Made by a program: the position numbers and the translations under genes. Below are positions 59,697-64,000 of a DNA stretch of 64,000 nucleotides, piece after piece (the stretch's first letter is position 1; each line of letters opens with the position of its first letter). Below the pieces are notes generated by a model. The model ran no database searches, was not told where the DNA came from, and saw nothing but the letters and a program-made list of their open reading frames with translations. This DNA comes from Chelatococcus sambhunathii (GTDB lineage: Bacteria; Pseudomonadota; Alphaproteobacteria; Rhizobiales; Beijerinckiaceae), in assembly GCF_001418005.1 (NCBI RefSeq), contig NZ_LIOL01000003.1:62001-126000 (forward strand), written 5' to 3'.

Positions 59697-60677
59697 ATGT
59701 TCAAGACCACACGCCGCAGCGCCATCGCGCTCGCTGCCATCGCCGCTCTCGCGCTGCCCCTGCCGGCGGCGGCCAAGACCACGCTGCGCCTCGCCCATTC
59801 GCTCGCCAAGGACCACCCGGTCGACAAGGCGATGGAGAACTTCGCCGCACTTGTGAAGGAGCGCTCCAACGGCGAGGTCGAGGTCCGTGTCTTCGCCGCC
59901 GGCCAGCTGGGCCAGCAGCGCGAGCTCATCGAGCAGCTGCAGAGCGGCGCACTCGACTTCGCTCACACCAATGCCGCGCCGTTGGCCGCCTTCGAACCGA
60001 CCTTCGGCATCTTCGACCTGCCGTATCTGTTCCGCGACGACGCGCACTTCTTCAAGGTGACGGATGGCGAGATCGGCCGCGAGATCCTTGATTCGGCGGC
60101 GGCCAAGGGCCTCGTCGGCCTGTCCTACTACGATAACGGCACGCGCAGTTTCTACGCCAACAAGCCGGTGCCCACGCCCAAGGATCTCGCCGGCCTCAAG
60201 ATCCGCGTGCAGCCCGGCCCGGTCGCGACGCGCATGGTGAACCTGCTCGGCGCCACGGCAACACCGCTCGCCTGGGGCGAGCTCTATACGGCGCTGCAGT
60301 CGAAGGTTGTTGATGGCGCGGAAAACAACGTGACCGCGCTGACACTGGCCAAGCACGGTGAGGTGTCAAAGGTCTACACGCGCGACGAGCACACCCGCGT
60401 GCCGGACGTCTTGCTCATCTCCGAGATGACGATGTCGCGGCTGCCCGCCGCCCAGCAGGACATCATCCGCCAGGCCGCGGTCGATTCCGGCAAAGCCCAC
60501 AACGAAGCGTGGAAGGCCGAGCTCAGGAAGGCCGAGGGTGATGCCGTCGCCATGGGTGTGACCTTCGTCGATGCCGACAAGGCCGCCTACCGCGCCGCCG
60601 TGCAGCCCATGTACGACGACCTGAAGGCGACACCGGCGCTCGCCTCGCTCGCCGAGCGTATCCAGGCGCTCAAGTAA
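59697..60677 (+). CDS. TRAP transporter substrate-binding protein (DctP)
   Basis: A 326-residue periplasmic protein with a Sec signal (cleavage near AAA-KT). DctP features: LRLAHSLAKDHPVDKAM, LAGLKIRVQPGP (carboxylate-binding arginine) and QSKVVDGAENN. ATG 59697 is nine bases after GGGAGG; a GTG one codon earlier is also possible. It lies 18 bases after the GH2 gene. The carboxylate-binding arginine suggests the operon's glycoside carries a uronic acid. Confidence 0.92.
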   Translation: MFKTTRRSAIALAAIAALALPLPAAAKTTLRLAHSLAKDHPVDKAMENFAALVKERSNGEVEVRVFAAGQLGQQRELIEQLQSGALDFAHTNAAPLAAFEPTFGIFDLPYLFRDDAHFFKVTDGEIGREILDSAAAKGLVGLSYYDNGTRSFYANKPVPTPKDLAGLKIRVQPGPVATRMVNLLGATATPLAWGELYTALQSKVVDGAENNVTALTLAKHGEVSKVYTRDEHTRVPDVLLISEMTMSRLPAAQQDIIRQAAVDSGKAHNEAWKAELRKAEGDAVAMGVTFVDADKAAYRAAVQPMYDDLKATPALASLAERIQALK

Positions 60678-60690
60678 GCCACGCAGACTG

Positions 60691-60716
60691 CGCCCCGCTC
60701 CGAATGGGCCGGGGCG
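60691..60716. terminator. intercistronic hairpin after dctP
   Basis: CGCCCCG (60691-60697) and CGGGGCG (60710-60716) pair perfectly around a 12-base loop in the 76-base gap between the binding-protein and small-permease genes. As with other solute-binding genes it probably protects the upstream message. Confidence 0.45.
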
Positions 60717-60753
60717 TTCCACGCTGGTCAAAGCTGTCGGAGAGGACAAGAGC

Positions 60754-61278
60754 ATGGGCACAGGCCTCGGCGTCATACGGCGCCTCCACCGCGCACTCGA
60801 TGCGCTCGTGCTCGCCATCACCGTCCCGCTCATGGTGGTAATGCTGGGCTGCGTCGTCTGGCAGGTGCTCGGGCGCTACTTCTTCGGCGCCTCCACCTCA
60901 TATACCGACGAGATCGCCCGCTTCACCTTCATCTGGGTGAGCCTGCTCGGCGCGGCCTATGTGCTCGGTCGGCGCGGCCACATCGCCATCACCGCCCTCA
61001 CGCAGCTCCTCTCCTTCGGACCGCGGCGGGTGCTCGAGTGGATCATCGCCCTGCTCGTCGTCGGCTTCTCCGTCGCCGTCATGGTCTACGGGGGCTATGC
61101 GCTGACCGAGCGCGCGGCGCGCCTCGTGCAGGTTTCGCCGGCGCTCCAGGTCTCGATGGGCCTCGTCTATTCCGTCATTCCGATCTCCGGCGCCCTCACC
61201 GCGCTCTATGCCGCCCTCGTGCTCGCCCAGTGGGCGAGCGGCGGCGAGGTCGCGGAGGACCATGTGAGCCTCGACTGA
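60754..61278 (+). CDS. TRAP transporter small permease (DctQ)
   Basis: A 174-residue protein with four membrane helices; the conserved stretch FGASTSYTDEIARFTFIWV (residues about 45-65) is a good DctQ signature. It forms the membrane part with the DctM encoded 20 bases downstream. Confidence 0.9.
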   Translation: MGTGLGVIRRLHRALDALVLAITVPLMVVMLGCVVWQVLGRYFFGASTSYTDEIARFTFIWVSLLGAAYVLGRRGHIAITALTQLLSFGPRRVLEWIIALLVVGFSVAVMVYGGYALTERAARLVQVSPALQVSMGLVYSVIPISGALTALYAALVLAQWASGGEVAEDHVSLD

Positions 61279-61298
61279 TCGGCCAGGGACGACCTCGC

Positions 61299-62600
61299 AT
61301 GGAACTCTCCCCCGCCCTTGTCCTCAGTGTCGCCTTCGCCGTTCTGCTGGCAGCAGGCGTGCCTATCTCCTTCGCCACGGGCCTTGCCTCGATCGCGGCG
61401 CTCCTCACCATCATGCCGCCGGGGCCGGCGCTCGCCGTCACCGCCCAGCGCATCGCGACCGGGCTCGACAGCTTCGCCCTGCTCGCCATCCCCTTCTTCT
61501 TCATGGCCGGCGCCATCATGAACCGGGGCGGCATCGCCCGCCGGCTCATCGACTGTGCCAAGGTCTTCGTCGGCTGGATGCCCGGTGCGCTGGCGCAGAT
61601 CACCATCCTCGCCAACATGCTCTTCGGCTCGGTATCGGGCTCGGCCGTCGCCGCGGCCTCGGCCATCGGCGGCACCATGCAGCCCCTGCAGAACAAGGAA
61701 GGCTACGACAAGAGCTTCAGCGCTGCCGTCAACATCTCCTCCTGCATCACCGGGCTCCTCATTCCGCCGTCCGGCGCCTTCATCATCTATTCGCTCGTGT
61801 CCGGCGGCACCTCGATCGCCGCGCTGTTTGTCGCCGGCTACCTGCCGGGCCTCGTTCTCGGTCTCGCCATCATGATTCCCACCTGGATCATGGCGAAGAA
61901 GCGCGGCTATGCCCGCGCACCCCGCCTCTCCACCGGCGAGAAGCTGCGCGCCATCGTGGCCGCCCTGCCAAGCCTCGGCCTCGTTGTCGTCGTCATCGGC
62001 GGCATCGTCGGCGGCGTGTTCACGGCGACCGAGGGCTCGGCCATCGCCGTCGTCTATGCCCTGACGCTCGCGCTTCTCTACCGCGAGCTGTCCCTGCAGG
62101 ACCTCTATCGCATCCTCGTCGACACGCTGGAGGCAACCGCCATCGTCTCACTGATGGTCGGCACTTCGATGGCCATGGCCTATGTGATGTCGCTGGCCGA
62201 GATCCCGCAGATGATCGGCGAGTGGGTGCGCCAGGTGTCCGACAGCAAGGTGATGGCGCTGCTGCTCGTCAACATCGTGCTGCTCATCATGGGCACCTTC
62301 CTCGACCTGACGCCCGGCATCCTCATCTTCACCCCCATCTTCCTGCCCGTTCTGCAGAGCTTCGGCGTCGATCCGGTGCATTTCGGCATCATCCTCGTCT
62401 TCAACATGTGCCTCGGCATCGTCTCGCCGCCCACCGGCAGCGCCCTCTTCATCGGCTGCGCTATCGCCAAGGTATCGATCGAGCAGGTGTTCCGCCCCCT
62501 CATCCCCCTCTTCCTGTGGAGCACCGGCGCCCTGCTCCTCGTCACCTACATCCCCGCCATCTCGCTGTGGCTGCCGCGGTTCTTCGGGCTGATGCCCTGA
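61299..62600 (+). CDS. TRAP transporter large permease (DctM)
   Basis: A 433-residue membrane protein with about 12 helices: LLAIPFFFMAGAIMNRGGIA, FGSVSGSAVAAASAIGGTM, IPPSGAFIIYSLVSGG and LGIVSPPTGSALFIGC. The start ATG 61299 is the first after a short gap with GGGAC upstream. It completes the third TRAP system of the window and is followed 39 bases later by the GH31 gene. Confidence 0.93.
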   Translation: MELSPALVLSVAFAVLLAAGVPISFATGLASIAALLTIMPPGPALAVTAQRIATGLDSFALLAIPFFFMAGAIMNRGGIARRLIDCAKVFVGWMPGALAQITILANMLFGSVSGSAVAAASAIGGTMQPLQNKEGYDKSFSAAVNISSCITGLLIPPSGAFIIYSLVSGGTSIAALFVAGYLPGLVLGLAIMIPTWIMAKKRGYARAPRLSTGEKLRAIVAALPSLGLVVVVIGGIVGGVFTATEGSAIAVVYALTLALLYRELSLQDLYRILVDTLEATAIVSLMVGTSMAMAYVMSLAEIPQMIGEWVRQVSDSKVMALLLVNIVLLIMGTFLDLTPGILIFTPIFLPVLQSFGVDPVHFGIILVFNMCLGIVSPPTGSALFIGCAIAKVSIEQVFRPLIPLFLWSTGALLLVTYIPAISLWLPRFFGLMP

Positions 62601-62639
62601 CCCGCGCCGCTGCAGACCCGACGACCTGGAGACTAGAAC

Positions 62640-64000
62640 ATGCTCGTGCTGACGGGAGCTCGTCTCGTGTCGGTCGACGCGGGCCGCGTCGAACTCGCCC
62701 TCGACAGCGGCTATCGCGCCATCATCGACCTGCTCGACACCCATCTCGCCCGGTTCCTCGTGCTGCGGCCGAACGGCCTGCGCATCGACCGCACCTGGTC
62801 GCTGTCGCCGGAACTTGCCGGCGAGGCTGAGGAGCCCGACGCGCTCACCGGGCGCAACCGCCTGTCTCGCAGCGGCTTCCCCGGCATCGCGGCGACAATC
62901 GCCGAAGATGAGGCCGCCATCACGGTCGAGACCGCCTTCTACCGCATCCTGGTGCAGCGGGCGCCACTGCGGCTCGACTGGTTCTTCCGCCAGGAGACCG
63001 ACGGAGCATGGCGGCAGGTGCTCGCCGACCGGCCGACGAGCGCCTATGTCTTCGACCGCCACGGACCACGCCTTGCGCACTATCTGGTGCGGCGGCGTGA
63101 GGAGCGCTATTACGGCTTCGGTGAGAAAAGCGGGGATGCGGACAAGCACGGCCGGCGCCTGCGCATGGGCACCATCGACGCCATGGGCTATGATGCCGAG
63201 CGTAGCGACCCGCTCTACAAGCACATCCCGTTCTATGCCACCGTGCGGCCCGATCGCGGCGGGGACAGCGTCGGCCTTTTCTACGACAATCTTGCCCGCG
63301 GCGCCTTCGACCTCGGTCAGGAGATCGACGCCTATCACGGCGACTACCGCAGCTTCGAGGCGGAGGATGGCGACCTCGACCTTTACGTCGTTTTCGGCCC
63401 GAGCCTTGCCGAGGTCACGGCCCGCTTCACGGCGCTGACCGGCCGCACGGCCCTGCCGCCGCGCTGGTCGCTCGCCTATTCGGGCTCGACCATGCAGTAC
63501 ACAGACGACGCCGACCCGCCGGCGCGGTTCGAGGAGTTCCTTGCCCTGATCGCCGAGCACGGCATCCCATGCCGCTCGTTCCAGCTGTCGTCCGGCTACA
63601 CCATGATCGGCGACAAGCGCTACGTCTTCCACTGGAACCGCGACAAGTTTCCGGATCCGGCCGGATTCGCGCGCCGGCTGCGCACGGCGGGGCTGGAGAT
63701 CGCCGCCAATATCAAGCCTGCCCTTCTTACCGACCACCCGCTCTTTGCCGAGGTCGAGGCCTTTCGCGGCTTCGTGCGCGACAGCGAGGATGCGGCAAAG
63801 CCGCATCTTACGCAGTTCTGGGGCGGCACGGGCGCCTATCTCGACTTCACCAATCCGCGGACGTCGGCATGGTGGAGCGCCAAGGTGAAGACCAGCCTTC
63901 TCGACAACGGCATCGGTTCGACCTGGAACGATAACAACGAGTTCGAGATCTGGGACGATAAGGCAGGCTGCGACCTCGCTGGCGCCGGCACCACCATCGC
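62640..64000 (+). CDS. glycoside hydrolase family 31 alpha-glycosidase (partial, runs off the end)
   Basis: An open frame from ATG 62640 to the window end (453 codons). The N-terminal beta-sandwich (about 1-260) contains YYGFGEKSGD and HIPFYATVRPDRGG; the TIM barrel starts near 270 (LPPRWSLAYSGSTMQYTDD) with IPCRSFQLSSGYT. The nucleophile aspartate lies in the typical WNDxNE motif (STWNDNNEFEIW, codon 63930-63932). The acid/base would lie beyond the window. No signal peptide, so cytoplasmic. Alpha-glucosidase, xylosidase or another specificity cannot be separated. Confidence 0.88.
   Translation, partial: MLVLTGARLVSVDAGRVELALDSGYRAIIDLLDTHLARFLVLRPNGLRIDRTWSLSPELAGEAEEPDALTGRNRLSRSGFPGIAATIAEDEAAITVETAFYRILVQRAPLRLDWFFRQETDGAWRQVLADRPTSAYVFDRHGPRLAHYLVRRREERYYGFGEKSGDADKHGRRLRMGTIDAMGYDAERSDPLYKHIPFYATVRPDRGGDSVGLFYDNLARGAFDLGQEIDAYHGDYRSFEAEDGDLDLYVVFGPSLAEVTARFTALTGRTALPPRWSLAYSGSTMQYTDDADPPARFEEFLALIAEHGIPCRSFQLSSGYTMIGDKRYVFHWNRDKFPDPAGFARRLRTAGLEIAANIKPALLTDHPLFAEVEAFRGFVRDSEDAAKPHLTQFWGGTGAYLDFTNPRTSAWWSAKVKTSLLDNGIGSTWNDNNEFEIWDDKAGCDLAGAGTTI

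Overview
The window is high-GC DNA, densely packed with genes in short-gap or ATGA/GTGA-overlapping operons. TRAP transporters, ribose-type ABC importers, NsrR/NnrS, DUF6522 and a MarR regulator of the ExpG/WggR type suggest an alphaproteobacterium, most likely Hyphomicrobiales (Rhizobiales). Genus cannot be fixed from this window. No rRNA, tRNA, CRISPR array, insertion sequence or phage gene was seen. Similarity calls come from recognising motifs and family layout by eye; no database search was run.

1-11.9 kb is housekeeping and stress: the 3' end of a citrate synthase-like gene, a short membrane protein, a YghA-like SDR, a 16-cysteine DUF326 copper-storage-type protein, a Crp/Fnr regulator, a GGDEF diguanylate cyclase, an MFS carrier and a membrane protein carrying a putative cysteine-hydrolase domain. 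A nitric-oxide-type module follows: NnrS, a NitT/TauT-class ABC importer, and divergent NsrR-DUF6522 with a 7-bp inverted repeat between them. A decayed HPP-family gene follows.

12-34.6 kb is catabolic. It holds (a) a TRAP importer with a SAF-domain oxidoreductase and a divergent LysR regulator; (b) a ribose-type ABC importer with a 3-epimerase-like isomerase, an FGGY kinase and a class II aldolase, probably under the divergent LacI regulator; (c) a TRAP importer with a fused permease, two SDRs, an acyl-CoA synthetase, an IclR regulator and a tandem PPC/DUF296 protein, substrate unknown.

34.8-56.6 kb is surface polysaccharide. A four-PAS GGDEF-EAL protein borders a cluster that resembles the Sinorhizobium galactoglucan (exp/wg) locus: galE, a secreted propeller-like protein, a polysaccharide pyruvyl transferase, two paralogous GT4 glycosyltransferases, two very large proteins with C-terminal GT-A-like regions, a methyltransferase, an RTX protein (WgeA/ExpE1-like), its type I exporter (WgdAB-like), the MarR regulator WggR/ExpG-like and a WgcA/ExpC-like glycosyltransferase. 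A 20-bp motif, 17/20 identical, lies upstream of both the RTX gene and the MarR gene and is the best candidate regulator site. Polymerase, flippase and outer-membrane export genes are not in the window.

56.6-64 kb is a glycoside-use operon: a LacI repressor gene, two identical 14-bp palindromes, a GH2 beta-glycosidase, a three-gene TRAP importer and a GH31 alpha-glycosidase cut by the window end.
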